Positions 49,441 to 61,620 are shown, counted from the stretch's first letter. The stretch is 64,000 nucleotides of DNA from Lutjanus erythropterus (GCA_020091685.1 CM034610.1:13954724-14018723), one strand, 5' to 3'. Translations and numbers: made by a program. The notes: a model not told the origin generated them from the letters alone.

Positions 49441-50973
49441 CGTAACAAACTATTTTAAGAGCTTGTATTTGTGCATATGAACTTAAATGCATCACTCAAT
49501 ATGTCATTTTATTCTAAAATAAGACACATTTTTTGGCCCCGGGCTTGAACTGTAGAAATGTCACATGACATTATATACGTGGTTAACGTTTTGAAACGGT
49601 CACAGTTTGGTGAGATTTAGGCCCCAAAACTATTTGGTTAGGTTTAGAAGAAGAACAGCATTTGGGTTAAAATAAATACACTATGTTTCATAAGTGATGA
49701 CACTTATAAGACACTTAAGTAAATAAACCGCTTGCACACATGACCTATGTGGCCGTTTTTCTGGTGAGTACAGGAAACCACCCATCATGCACCCCTGAAT
49801 TCACAGTCTCCTGTTATCCTGATTGGTCACAAATATTAGTAATATGTTCTTAGTCATTACATCCACATTACTGATTATCTTTTTTTTTTAGTTATTCCTT
49901 CAATAATGTCAAATTTACAGTACGCTAATTTAGAGAAAATGTTAAGGATGTTGTCCCTCTACTAAGACATCTAGAATTTGAAGAAGTGTTGAAGCAAATA
50001 AACATGGTCAGGATCAGCAAGTTCTCTCCATCTTTGTCAAATCATCCTGACAAAGAATTTCATTCATTCCAATCTGTGACAACATGTTTCATGGATAGAT
50101 ACATTCTACACACACATTCACAGTTAAACTCAGTTAAATCTCCCACAAACCTTTCTGTACACCAACAACACTGACCTATTCTTAGTCAAGGAAACTCGCC
50201 ATGAATCTAATTGAACTTATTCATGTTAATGTAAGGTAATTATTCAGAGCTGCGGCACCTGGATAAACTGTGTACGGGTGGTGACACCTCTCTCGCCCCC
50301 AAGCCTGCATGTTAATTAAGCAGAACATCTGGCGAGAACGGAAACATATCGTCGGGTTGAACTGACGGGATGCTGCCTTGATCCAAAGTGCTGAATGTTT
50401 TGGAAGGTGAACTTCAGTTAAATTTGGGATGCGCATATCTCCCGGTGCCAAGATCTGCAGCCAATCCCAGCGTTCACTGATTTGATAGAAAGATCCTGGC
50501 AAAGCAGAGACAGCGGATGTTGACAGTGTGTGCTGCATTGTGCTGCAAGGTCAATGCAAACTGACTTACTTCTACATGCGCCAACATTTAACCTTGATGT
50601 GTTCTGTGCTGTACAAGAACACTGACTGATATCACAGAGCATCTGGATTAGGTTTATGGAGTTCTGTTTTTTTTATCAGAACTGAATAACAAACATGACT
50701 TCTGTTGAAACTATTAGCTTATTCGTGGTTACAGGAAAATGTACTTGGCCCTTCGTAGAGATAATCGGCTCAATTTAATGTAATGAGAACACAGTCATTC
50801 TTATTTTCAAGTGATTATAAACTAATGAAAACATACTTGAATTAATATCATATCCTCCTCTAATCATATTCTGCCAGTAGGTCATTCTTAATCATGCTGG
50901 ACCTTTACACCTATTTTCAAACTTAATTTTATATCATTGTAAACTATATTTTTTGGATTTTTTCACTGTTTTT

Positions 50974-51715
50974 AAAGGGATAGGAGGAATTATTTGATGT
51001 GGGGTTGTATGAGGTACTGTTGTATTACAGCAGATGGCGGTAAGGACAACCACAGCAACAGCAAACAGGACAGAAACAAAGCAATATACTGCAGTGGATG
51101 GGGTCAACAGTGAGACAGATTTTCACCACTTAAAAAAAGTCCACCTAAAAAAATCAGTTCAAGTGTGTACTATATTTAAAATATTTTCACCACTTTGCTG
51201 TCAGAAAGCGCTTTCTGATGGGAAACCACCATATAAGCCCAACATATAAGCCAATAAGTAAATATCACTCTCTCCAAACCAACCAAACTCCATAGGTGAA
51301 ATCTGGACTGGAGTTACTGGCCTACCAGTGCCTTGATTTGTTGGCTAGTTTGCTTTATTATGTGGCTTTGGTGAATCTGACTTGTACTTTTAAAACATTG
51401 AAGTCACACAATAACACAAACAAACAGATTGAGTCAGTGATAGACCAGCAACCCCCATGTTTAGCGAGGTTAAATTAAAGATTTTGCCTATGGAATTTGG
51501 TTGATTTGTCAGAAAACACTGTCTAACAGAAAAAGTAAAGTGGTAAAAATTATTCTAAACATAAAGAAAACTTAAATTAATAATGGCTAAAATGTCTTTT
51601 GTTGCTGATCCTGTACACAGCAATACATCACTTAGCTTCTTTGCTGATACACCTCTCTGCTTCTCCTAACAGAGGACTTGCTGACTGGCATCTACTGTAC
51701 TTAAAATTAAAGCTA
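50974..51715. mobile_element. Long-inverted-repeat MITE, copy 4 (near full length)
   Basis: Starts TTTTAAAGGGATAGGAGG, continues with AGCAGATGGCGGTAAGGAC, CCACTTAAAAAAAGTCCACC and GCTTTCTGATGGGAAACCAC (left arm to 51250); the centre (51250-51480) resembles copy 1; the right arm from 51490 carries AACAGAAAAAGTAAAGTGG, TTGTTGCTGATCCTGTACAC and CTGGCATCTACTGTA. The far right end is worn. Confidence 0.7.
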
Positions 51716-53203
51716 TTTTAAGACAACGATTAAATATATAAATATATCTGTTACAGTAAGAAGAGTTTTTTGCTAACTTGAGTGAATTAAAAGCCAGGCT
51801 GTCTGATGTAGTAACCATATAATTCACAAAGTAAGCTAAATTCAGGCTGATATGTCCTGAAAAGGGTCTTTAAGCCTATAAAATACAGACAAAAATAAAC
51901 GGAGACATTCATTGAGCAATTTCTTAAATGTCCTTGGACTGGGCTTAATCCTTGTCTGGGAAACCAGCTGATACATTTTTTGTAACGCGTCCCAGAATTG
52001 CAAAGTTTGGGCAACAGACTCACGACAGACAAAGGGGCTTGTACCAGCTGCTCACAGATAAAAAAGGCTAACAATACATCAAACAGCAGAGACAAAAGAC
52101 AGCTGCACAAGAGAGGAAAGAGTTATTAACTCACTGGTGTCTTAGCTTCATGATATGCTGCTCACTTTGCCTTAGCGGTGACAACAGTTTGATCATAATA
52201 TGATTAGTGCCACAGAAGCAAACCTTTTCTTCAATGAACGCATAATTTTTTGTGCTTCTCTTAAGCCAAAAGGTCATCCAACTGCCATTTAAAGCAGACT
52301 TATGAACAGACAAGAAGCAAATATGTAACACATTCCTCATCTTTCGTTTTTCTTTCCTTCGCCAAAGTACTTCACGTTCACGGCTCTGCTACCACCTAGT
52401 CATGCATACTAATCTTTGCTGTAACTCGGAGCAGTGGCCAGCCGCTGCCTGCCTGTCCCATCAAACATGCATAAGAAACAGATGTAACTTTGATGTAGGC
52501 TTGTTCATGTTGCCCCATGCGCATGAGAGTGTGAATGAGAGTGTGTGTGTGTGTGTGTGTGTGTATGTTTATGTCTCTTCGTCAGTGTGCTCCAAGGCCC
52601 TGCGGGAGCAGGCCAGGCTTGGGAGATGTGGCTGCATGCCCCAACACACAGGGAGAGAGCGGAGGCTGACGCAGATATTTGGCAGGACAAATAATCAATG
52701 CAGCAATATGTTGCCATACATTATATTTAAATGCATAATTCATATGACTTGAAGCAGCTTTGTGACTATAATTCATTGCTTTTGTTATTAAACACAGTTT
52801 GTATTATGGATGTTTTTAGAGTTTCTGTATAAATTCAGTATTTTAAGTTTTCTTTTGTTCTGATTGAAAACATTACTCACTAGGCTGGCATACACATATA
52901 TATATGCTACTGTTATGCACATTTAAAGGTCAAAGGTTGCATACACTTTGTTACAGAGAAGAAACAGCATGAACACTTAATATCATAATTATAGTGACCA
53001 AAATTGATTATGGTTATCAGTATTATCACGGTAGTGTTACATTGTGCAGACATCATTTCACAAAGGCCAATACTGAAAATCTGTAAACCATTTCAAATGA
53101 CATCATGTCGTTTGTAATGACGCAGAATACACTCATGCTGGTGTGCCTGTGTCTGGGAGACTGTAGCTAACTTTAGTTGGTGCTGGGTTGTATATATGCT
53201 TAC
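51716..53203. other. Non-coding, no gene seen
   Basis: A GT microsatellite lies at 52540-52564; otherwise nothing recognised. Confidence 0.4.
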
Positions 53204-53435
53204 CATCGTCACCATCAGCGAGAGACTCAACATCATCCACTAATGAACGCAGCGACTTTGGAAACTCTCCGTAAAATTCCATGTAAGTCCATGTAAAACT
53301 GAAATAAACGCACAGAGTGCACCTGCAAACCACAGCCAGCCGCTGTCCAGTAAATCCTTGCGGGCGTAAATTAGTTGAATGCTTCGGCAAATAAATCCGA
53401 AGACGAATAAAAAACACCGCCGCCCCTTTCTTCAT
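53204..53435 (-). CDS. Candidate first coding exon, unidentified minus-strand reading frame
   Basis: ATG at 53435-53433 (A at -3) opens 77 codons plus 1 nt, ending at a strong donor GATG|GTAAGC. The peptide starts MKKGAAVFFIRLRIYLPKHS, has a hydrophobic RLAVVCRCTLCVYFSFTW segment at residues 32-49 that could be one membrane helix, and ends in an acidic SLRSLVDDVESLADGDD. CpG and GC rise over the exon. Its 5' leader runs into an inverted duplication (53475-54155), so it may be the 5' exon of a DNA transposon or a duplicated host exon rather than a single-copy gene. No family recognised. In phase it could join the exon at 48881, but that frame closes after 30 codons. Confidence 0.35.
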
Positions 53436-53474
53436 AGTAAGCTGCTACAACTTCTCTTTGTGTACTTCTTCTTT

Positions 53475-54155
53475 ACCAAAATCGGCCTGACAGCACAGGA
53501 CACACAACTTCACTCTGCGTGGTTCACAGCGGGGTCAACAAACCTGTTGCACACATGGCACCACACTCATACCTGTCCCCCCCTAAACAACGGCAGGTAG
53601 GAACTAATTAGCTCTTAGACAAGAGGGACATGAAGAAGAAACTTAAATGCTACGCGTGTAAATGTTACATTAAAATACTAGGTAAAATGCTGTAAATGAT
53701 AATGAAACAATTATCATATGTAACACCAATAATAATAGTAAACTTAATTCTGCAAGTCCATGATAATGTTGTGAAATTATTATACTGAAATATACACAGT
53801 AAACTGCACAGCTTAATAAGGAACACAAAATCAGTAAAGTAACTTACTACAAATAGCCTAAAAATGTAATGTGTACTATGGTTACACTTGTAGCACGAAA
53901 CAGCAACAATGATTTGTTACATTTAAAACATCATTATGATTTATAGCACTTTAACTAGTATTTAAATTATACTGTACAATTCCATGTGTAGTATTTAAGT
54001 TGCTTCTTCATGCCCCCCTTGCCTAAGAGCTAATTAGTTCCTATCTTCCCCCGATTACGAGGGACAGGTATGAGTGTAACATTAGAGTGTTTAGCCTGCT
54101 GTGAACCCCATAATGTGAAGTTGGGTGTACTGTACTGTCATGACATTTTGGTGAG
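53475..54155. repeat. Inverted duplication with 165-bp arms
   Basis: Left arm 53475-53645 (CTGACAGCACAGGACACACA, GGTTCACAGCGGGG, ACTCATACCTGTCC, AGGAACTAATTAGCTCTTAG, CATGAAGAAGAAAC) and right arm 53995-54155 carry the same landmarks in reverse orientation and order. The 350 bp between them are AT-rich and unrelated. The arms are too long and too specific for chance. Possibly the ends of a DNA transposon, or a head-to-head duplication of a 5' leader. Confidence 0.75.
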
Positions 54156-54918
54156 TCGTAGCTCGCTTATTACCCACAGCCAGAAGGACTGGACGATAAC
54201 AAACGAGGCCTTGTTCAGCGCTGACAAAATGTAGCCAAACGCACTGCACTGCAAAGCCTTTTTAATACAGCAGTGTCTTTATACAGACTCAACAATCAGC
54301 TGTCTTTCTCCAGAAACACCTACCCCACCTTCAAGTTTAATAGGTAGTTATTAGAAAAATAGAGACAATTAGATTTACAAAACATATGGATTATAATAAT
54401 TAAATATAGGAAGATTCCTGCCATTGATGTGGTTTAGTTTTCCTCATGCTTGGGCCCCCAGTGTTTTATGTATGAGCAGTACGAGCGGATGCTGATGTTA
54501 GGATATTTTGCTGGCGTTGCACTTAATGACTAGTATGGCACTGGTCCATGAGACTGTCATCTTTTAGCTTCTGGAGTTGTGAAAACTTCCCTTGCACAAG
54601 ACTGTAAACAGGTATAATCATGAGTCATCAGAGGGGAGAGCTTATCCTGCTTGTCATCAGCCAGATTTATGCCAGAGGCTGCCTTATTTGCTCTATCTGG
54701 GAGGGTGTGTTTACTGTACGGTAACATCTGTAGTAATGAGCGACAAAAATAAAGTTCCACTCCACGACCCGTATGTCCTCTCATGTCCTCACATGAGTCT
54801 GTGACCATGCAAAGTGACCCTGACCCCACCTTCCTACTATCTACTCCCACAAGCCCTGTGATGAAACATACAATGACACATTTTTTGTCCCTCATACAAG
54901 AATTGCCCCCCACTCGCC

Positions 54919-54920
<2 letters not shown>

Positions 54921-54977
<57 letters not shown>
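54921..54977. repeat. (CA)n microsatellite
   Basis: About 28 CA units, the longest in the window. Confidence 0.95.
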
Positions 54978-54983
<6 letters not shown>

Positions 54984-57258
54984 ACATCTTTTTCCTTTTC
55001 CCCTAAGGCAATTGTGTTATTCACTCTCTATTGTGGAAGCCTGTCATTTCCACATGTGTGTTGGCCGTAAAACAGCAAAGAGCCGACTAAAAGCATCCCT
55101 TTCCTGACTGGCAGGGTCACAATTTGTCTCATATAAACACAGGACACACCTTAGCCCAACAGTTTTCACATATCCTTCTGACCCCCTTATACCTCCCAAT
55201 GTGCTCTTCTTTCCACTGACACAGGATACAATGACTAAGGGAGAGCAGGGACGAAAGTATCTCTTTTTTGTACTTCCGTCTTTACACAGACACACATTTA
55301 TTCAACCATATACAATTTAAAACAGCATACACAAGTACTCTACCAATACCAGAATTGTGGATAAATCAGATAAGTCACAATCAGACTGAAAAGTGACGTT
55401 ACATTTTGCTGCTTTTGCCCCTCTCTGTCAGGACGAAAAGAAACATAGGCGTGGGACGAATGTAACAGTTGAATAAATAGACCACAAAATGAGTATGTAT
55501 TGAATATTTCTGCTAAACAACCAGCAGTCCTCGAAGCAAATGCCCATGTTACTCTCAAATCAATTTATCATGTTAAATGTTGAAATTGCATGAAATTTGT
55601 CACCTTAATGCATAGTCACCTCTTTCAGACTGTCCCTCAGTTAAACAGCCTACACATCTGGACTGCTGTGACCTCTGTCGGTCTTCCTCACCCAACCCTG
55701 GGTTTTCCTTGCAAATATAATGAGCAAAGAAATATATCTTTAATAACAGCAGAGCAAAAATATCACCATGTTACCTTCATCCCTCCCTTGTCCCCGTCAT
55801 CTTTACCTTGGTTAGCACAAGGGATGTGCACATTCAGTCACCTAGTCAATTAAAAGCTGGCACCACAAACACTAGTAAAATACTTTTTAATATTTTATTC
55901 ATGTATTATGGCGCAAAGGGTGCAGCCCTGACAGACGGCAGCCGCCCTTTCCTGTGTAATGGCTGTATGGCCCAGGTGTTTTTATCCACAAAGAGGAACA
56001 GATGACATTTTGTAAACTGCAATAACATTTGGCTATATTTTGATCTAGAAATTGAAAACAAAGTTGTATGTAGGTTGTGTCAGAATAAACTGGCATATAA
56101 ACTAATTGATCAGAGCAATGCATGACAACATTGAACACAGGTATGTGGACATTACTCTGCAAGGAGAGCAGGCTGATGCTGCTAATGTTAGGCACACTGT
56201 GTGGCAGCTAATGTTAGACAAGATAACACATTTATTGAGCTGTTTTTGTATTCCATAGAATAATCTGCAATGGTCATAATGCATGGTGCGAAGCATCACA
56301 CATTTCAGCAGTACTTAAAATAGTTTGGTTATTGAAGAATGTGATCAATAGAAGTGTTTAACATTATCAGTTAAAAGATCGTTCTCAATTTTGACTGTTT
56401 CCTGAGCATTGTTTTTACTAGATGACTAGTCCAAATTAAAATTTCTGTTTAATCAACGAGGAAATTAGTCACCGGGAACCTAGTTAGCATCAAAGATAGG
56501 CTAGCATGATAAATTAAACCCTCACTGATAGGCCTAACAAATGATAAACATTTACTGCATGGAATAAATTATCATTTCCTTAAAAACACAAACACTTTTG
56601 TTTTGTTTTGTTTTTTGGGGGTGTTTTTTTTTTTTTACTTTCCAAATGAAAAGGAAGTTTTTCTACAGTAACTCTGTTGAAACTGACTGGATTGGACTGA
56701 TTTTTGCTTATGGACTCAATGACGGACTGACTTTACAGCATGTTCCTGACTTTTGTGGCACAAGAGACAAGGTCTGGTTGCAACTGCACCCCGTGCATTT
56801 TTTGTCCCTGCTCTCCCCTATAATGACTAAATGATAGTAAAGCTGACTTTGTTTTAAATGTTTCTGCAGAGGAGTAAGCGACAAAAATATAACACTCCTT
56901 GAGATGCTGATTTAGAGTTGTGGTGAACTTTAAGGGGAGTTTTTTGTTGAAAGAGCAAGCTGAACACTGACGCTGGTGTCTTTTGTCTCCCAACGTGCCT
57001 CGCTCCGGGTTTCCTTAGCATTGTCATGACAACAGTGTGTACGCACCGACACTGGCCATAGAAAACAATGCATCTAGCAAGTGTTGAGTGAAGTATGCTA
57101 GCTAGCAACTTTCTGAGAAGTTAGTTAGTCCAAAATACACAGTAAAGGAAAGCGACGACTGAAATTATCTTATTTCCCCCTATAGCGAAAGAACAAGTGC
57201 ACAAGTGTCCAGTGGAGACAAAAAAAAGAAGTGTACAAAGATGCATTCCCTCGCATAC
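54978..57258. other. Non-coding, no gene seen
   Basis: No supportable exon. T-rich run at 56601-56638. Confidence 0.4.
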
Positions 57259-57340
57259 CTTCTTGACGAAGAAATCTTGCTTTTCCTTTCCTTCCCGGAC
57301 CGTGTCGGGGTTAGCAGCCGTCAACTATTTAACTTCTGCC
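57259..57340 (-). promoter_or_regulatory. Possible non-coding first exon and CpG-rich promoter
   Basis: On the minus strand GACGGCTGCTAACCCCGACA...TTCGTCAAGAAG ends at a good donor GTATGC (57258). Upstream, to about 57560, CpG is frequent and a TTAAATAG TATA-like box lies about 25 bp before GACGGC. No ATG precedes the donor, so the exon would be untranslated. Could be an upstream promoter of the minus-strand gene. Borders are inferred. Confidence 0.3.
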
Positions 57341-57931
57341 GCTCTGCTTAAAGGATAAAGTTTGTTACGCCGGTACAAACATTTCCTAAACATGTATCCT
57401 GTAGTCAGTGTGAACACCACACGGCGTGTGTGGAGGAACAACGTCCAGCCAAACTTCCTCCGCCCAGACTCATTCTCAACTGTTCAGCGTGCTTCTACCG
57501 AAGGATGCTTTGCTCCGCCTCACTCAAGCCCGAAGATAAATCACTGTAATCCAAGACACTTAGTTTAAGTGTCTCTTAAATGTGGAAGCCCAGAGGTAGG
57601 AAACTACTACCTTATCTGACTTATGTTCTTACTCTATAATCATCTTTTTTCCTTTAATTACTTATTTGGTTCCTACACATTTCTTTTATCTTTGTTCATT
57701 TTTATGTAAGGTAATTGTCTTATGTTGATGTTTTTTTCCACTTTGATTTTGCTGATAATGTTCCAACCCCAAATACAATCTTTATACCTTTATATAATCT
57801 GCTTCATCTCTGTGAATGAATTGTATAATTTTCTAATTCTTTGCTATTATGAAAATGAGCATTGACACAATAATATACTGTATGTGAAATTTTATTTGGC
57901 TCAATATGGAGTAATATTTTAAACCAGTGAA
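57341..57931. other. CpG-rich then AT-rich flank
   Basis: 57341-57560 is CpG-rich promoter-like sequence; 57600-57930 is AT-rich with nothing recognised. Confidence 0.35.
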
Positions 57932-58254
57932 CCATGGAAGCCCATTTCTGCCAATGTGATAAAAAATACAAGATCCTGTAAGTCATTATAACGAGAAACT
58001 TTCTCAGAGTAATGAGTTAGTATCTAAGTCACTATTTTGAGAAAGTTTCTGATTATTTTGAGATTCTAAGTCATTACTTTTAGAGATCTCATTTTGAGAA
58101 AACCGATCATGATTTTAATAAAGTTTATCATTACTTTGAGTGACTAACTCATTATTTTGAGACGGTTTTTCATTATTTTATGATACTAACCTCTCATTAT
58201 AATGACTGATAGGATCTCTCTTTTTTCATCACAGTGGCAGACGGGCTTTCATAC
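57932..58254. mobile_element. MITE with internal tandem repeats
   Basis: Left CATGGAAGCCCATTTCTGCC plus AATGTGATAAAAAA and right TTTTTTCATCACAGTGGCAG plus ACGGGCTTTCATAC are inverted over about 33 bp. The interior is built from degenerate copies of an AAGTCATTATTTTGAGAAAG / TTTCTCATTATTTTGAGATA unit in alternating orientation. Confidence 0.75.
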
Positions 58255-60148
58255 TTAAGCAATGACATTATCTATTTTTTAAAAAGATATCACTGAGGTT
58301 TTTTATTATTGTGAACTTCTTTTAAGGTTATTAATTCACAAAGAAGCACTCACCCAACATAAACCCTGGGTTTCATTTTCTCCAGTGGTTCAAACACAGT
58401 GAGTCCAGGTGAATTATGGCGATTGATTGCACACAGGACAATTATCTTAATAAGACATTAATGGGTTTTCAGACTTCGCCCAGCTATCTCATTATTGAAG
58501 TATACTAACCCTGCTGATATTGGCCTAATCCTTTGAACTTCGCCAGTTCAAACAATCAGGGTGACACCGGCATTAACTATAATCCAGTTTCTCTGAGAGT
58601 TTCACATGCTACTCTTTATCCTAATGAAATTTAAATTTCACTCATGGTTAGCAGACAACTCTTTACCAAATTGTAAACTTAGCAATGTGGTAAAATGCAA
58701 TTCTCAATAAATTATATGTCAGCAAATATGAACTCAAAATAGTTTCAGTAAGGGAAGTTCTCAGCTATAATGAGTGAACTGGAATTCCCTCGTCTTGGTT
58801 TAAACAAAGCAATTTGCTGACATGCTACTGTAGGTCTAGGTTAACTTTAAATTATGAAAATCTTTTTAGGGAGAACATGATTTCAGACCAATACTACATA
58901 AACTTAAATCTGAAAATATAATCCGTACAGCAATATTCATGTAGACATACTACAGGTATAACATTGTATTAAACACAAAAGTCAACATAAACTCACTTTT
59001 TGGTACAAAAACAAAAGTATCTTGGAATATAACCATACCTTCCAGAAGCATTTGATATGGCTTGCATCCATACATGGTGGTGTTAAAGGAAATGTATTGC
59101 CTGCAAATATGGTTGCTAGACTATAGGCTATTAGCAGTAATGGAGCCCAGTATAAGGAGAACTTTATTTTTCCCTTGATGCCGTTCTACAAGAGATTCAA
59201 AGCAGAGACAGTGGGTAAATCATCAGAGGACTGCAGTGACAACTGAGAGCAGTGGTAAAGCTGTAGGCCAGCAGAAGTGAGTTGTAATAGTGACAGTCAT
59301 AGTATGCAGTTATTTGTGGTTTAGCAGCATGACATATCAAACTTAATATTAATTGAGGGCCAATTCATTTTAGGGTGTTAGTCTTCAAAGCAATGACACA
59401 TAAAACAATAGATCAAAAAATATGTACCTAAGCAGTGGTTACAGCATCAGTTACACTTGTGGTGTTAATGATGGTCACAATAGCAGCAGCAACAACAATT
59501 GTTGGAGTAATTGCATATTTAGTAATATGATATGATATGATATGATATTTATCTAATATTTTTACAGAGATCCTACAGTTTTCACCAATAGCCAGTGGAT
59601 AACATAAGTAGTTTTAACAATATTACAAGCATTCTATGGGCTAGACACACTGCCTAATTTGTGAGCCCAAATGTTATTTTTTTTGTTGGCTGTCTGTCTG
59701 CTATTTACATTATTTCTCTCTGCATATAACCCTGTGACCAAGTGCATTTTGTTTTGTTGTTTTATATATTTTTCTTATTTTAATTAATGAATCAATTTTA
59801 TGAATTGTGTTTTTCCTTTTTCTTTAATGTCATTATTGGATTCAATTAATATGCACTACTGTTTTTATTGCACCATGAACACTTAACAATAAAACGTTCA
59901 AGGCAATAATGCAAATTGTATTGAATTGATAAGGCACCTCACTCCTGCAGCAGCCAGTGAGGACTCTGCCTCCATCCACTGATCTTACCATTGTTGGATG
60001 CTTCAGAAAAATCATTTCAGAAACATATTCAATGATACTTGCAGGGAACGTGAACAGAGGTACAATGAAGTGAAATAATCTGTTTTATTTTATTGTATAT
60101 AGAACTACCAGCCCCACGAATTGCTGATCCCAATGGTTCGAACCAGAA
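58255..60148. other. AT-rich non-coding stretch
   Basis: No gene. Holds an ATGAT array (59525-59549). 58430-58640 is non-repetitive with several TAAT cores and could be an enhancer, untested. Confidence 0.4.
59525..59549. repeat. (ATGAT)n pentanucleotide repeat
   Basis: Five units of ATGAT. Confidence 0.9.
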
Positions 60149-60163
60149 GCCACTAGATGGCAC
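60149..60163 (+). promoter_or_regulatory. CTCF-like core motif
   Basis: GCCACTAGATGGCAC on the plus strand matches the AGATGGC variant of the CTCF core; about 300 bp upstream of a CpG promoter. Confidence 0.4.
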
Positions 60164-60359
60164 TAGAATGCCACTATCTGACAGTGGCGTGTCGGTAGAA
60201 GAGGAAATCTACTCAGATATTTAAATTCCAATATTAAATCCCGCCATAATAAAGGTATTTTTATAGTTTGAGCTAATGAAACCAAATAACAAGACGAAAT
60301 CACACCTTTAAATATAATTTTATTTTATTTAAGCTTAAAATATATGTATTTGATTACTT

Positions 60360-60649
60360 GTGTTGGTCAAAGGTGACGACATTCGTACCCGGATATCCTA
60401 GTTGAAAATGTCGGTGTTGAACATGGGAAATTGAGTCTTCTACCCTCGCATTCTTGGACGCATGTTACGTACGGTTACGTGCGTACGCAGGCAGCAGATG
60501 CACTCCGGTATGTATTTGACGTACGTCCGCTCTGTATTTGCTCCTTGGAGATTCCCCTTCCTTCCTGGGCTGTTTGAGGTAAACCTCCGCGGTCGCATCA
60601 GTCTCGCTAATACCTGACAGAGTGAAAATAAACTGTACATGTTCGTGTT
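60360..60649 (+). promoter_or_regulatory. CpG-rich promoter with ACGT motif cluster
   Basis: The densest CpG stretch in the window, with repeated bZIP-like sites: TTACGTACGG, TTACGTGCGTACGC and TGACGTACGTCC within 60464-60527. It directly precedes an untranslated exon with a perfect donor on the plus strand. No TATA box. Confidence 0.5.
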
Positions 60650-60820
60650 TGTCACACATGTCCGAAACATGCAGCGGCGGCGGGAAGCGCGAAGCTAACG
60701 GCTGGAGAGGTTACGGAGGCTAAAGTACAACCCGGGAACAACTTATCGTCTCCATGGCTGTGAAAAGTTAACGCACAGACGACTGAAAAACAGGAATAAT
60801 TCCCCTTCAGCCGACTTGAG
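60650..60820 (+). other. Untranslated first exon of a plus-strand gene
   Basis: CpG-rich sequence ending CCGACTTGAG followed by the near-ideal donor GTAAGAATC at 60821. The left border (transcription start) is not defined. The only ATG frame of note (60658-60723) closes inside the exon. The gene body would lie to the right; I could not place a second exon with confidence, and the product is unknown. Confidence 0.5.
60658..60723 (+). CDS. 21-codon upstream ORF
   Basis: ATG TCC GAA opens MSETCSGGGKREANGWRGYG plus Gly and stops at TAA inside the first exon. The composition looks like a genuine N-terminus, but the ATG context is poor (C at -3). It is either a uORF of the plus-strand transcript, or the true start if splicing used the weaker GTTACG donor at 60710. 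Confidence 0.25.
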   Translation: MSETCSGGGKREANGWRGYGG

Positions 60821-61620
60821 GTAAGAATCGCCGGTTTGTGAGTGGAATTCGTTAAGTACACAGCTGTACACGGCGTCGATAATGTCGACCAAATGACTGA
60901 ATAAGAGTGTCTTTGTTTACAAGGTCCCCGGCGTCCTCGGCTCCCGCTGTCTCAATGGGATTGTTGAGAGTTTTCATGTGGCTTCCCTGTGTACTGGCTA
61001 ATGTTGGTGCTGGTGACAGGGCTCACAGGCTTACAGTTTGTCCACAAATAGATCGATTATGTGACAGTGCCTCGTATTTAACCGTGGTCACACATAACCG
61101 CTGTGGAGTTGATTTTTATCACCGCCGCCTCACTGCACAGAACAGGACCCTACAATAACAACATGGACATCTCTCCTCCGCTTGTCTCTTTAGGGGAGTG
61201 GGGCAGGTCATAGGGCAAGGTCAGGTAGATGAACATGAGTCGAGACTGGACATATTAAGGGACACACTGACTTGCTCATGGACAGTTGAGCAAGGTGGAG
61301 GGCAGGGACCAAAATTAAAGCCAGCCTCCAGCCAAACTGGTAAAATATGTAAATTGCTGGTAGATATCCTTCAGTTAACAGCCCCAAAACAATGGTTATC
61401 TATAGACCGACTTCCGATTTCTGACATAAACTCTGGGAGTTGTCCAGTTCAGTGTTAGTATCAATGTAATATCCAATGTTATTATCTATTAAATAAAAAA
61501 GTAGAGTTACCGTCTCATACATTTTGACCCTGGCAAAACTGTACTATAATAAACTATAGTGCTGGCCAAATAATAAAATTGAGTACTAAAGTAAACTCTG
61601 TCGTGAAATCATATTTACAG
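60821..61620 (+). other. Presumed first intron of the plus-strand gene
   Basis: An acceptor-like CGCTTGTCTCTTTAG at 61193 precedes an 87-codon open frame without start context or recognisable motif; not called as an exon. Confidence 0.3.

Noticed and set aside
54557-55024. 155-codon minus-strand open frame
   Set aside because: It runs through the CA/GT microsatellite, which has no stop in either direction; coding appearance is an artefact.
60440-60670. Minus-strand open frames in the CpG promoter
   Set aside because: Stop-poor because of CpG richness; the donor at 60821 and the exon logic point to the plus strand.
61198-61458. 87-codon plus-strand open frame after a good acceptor (CTTGTCTCTTTAG)
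   Set aside because: Tempting as the second exon of the plus-strand gene, but it starts beyond the acceptor without an ATG context, contains internal weak donors only, and shows no motif.
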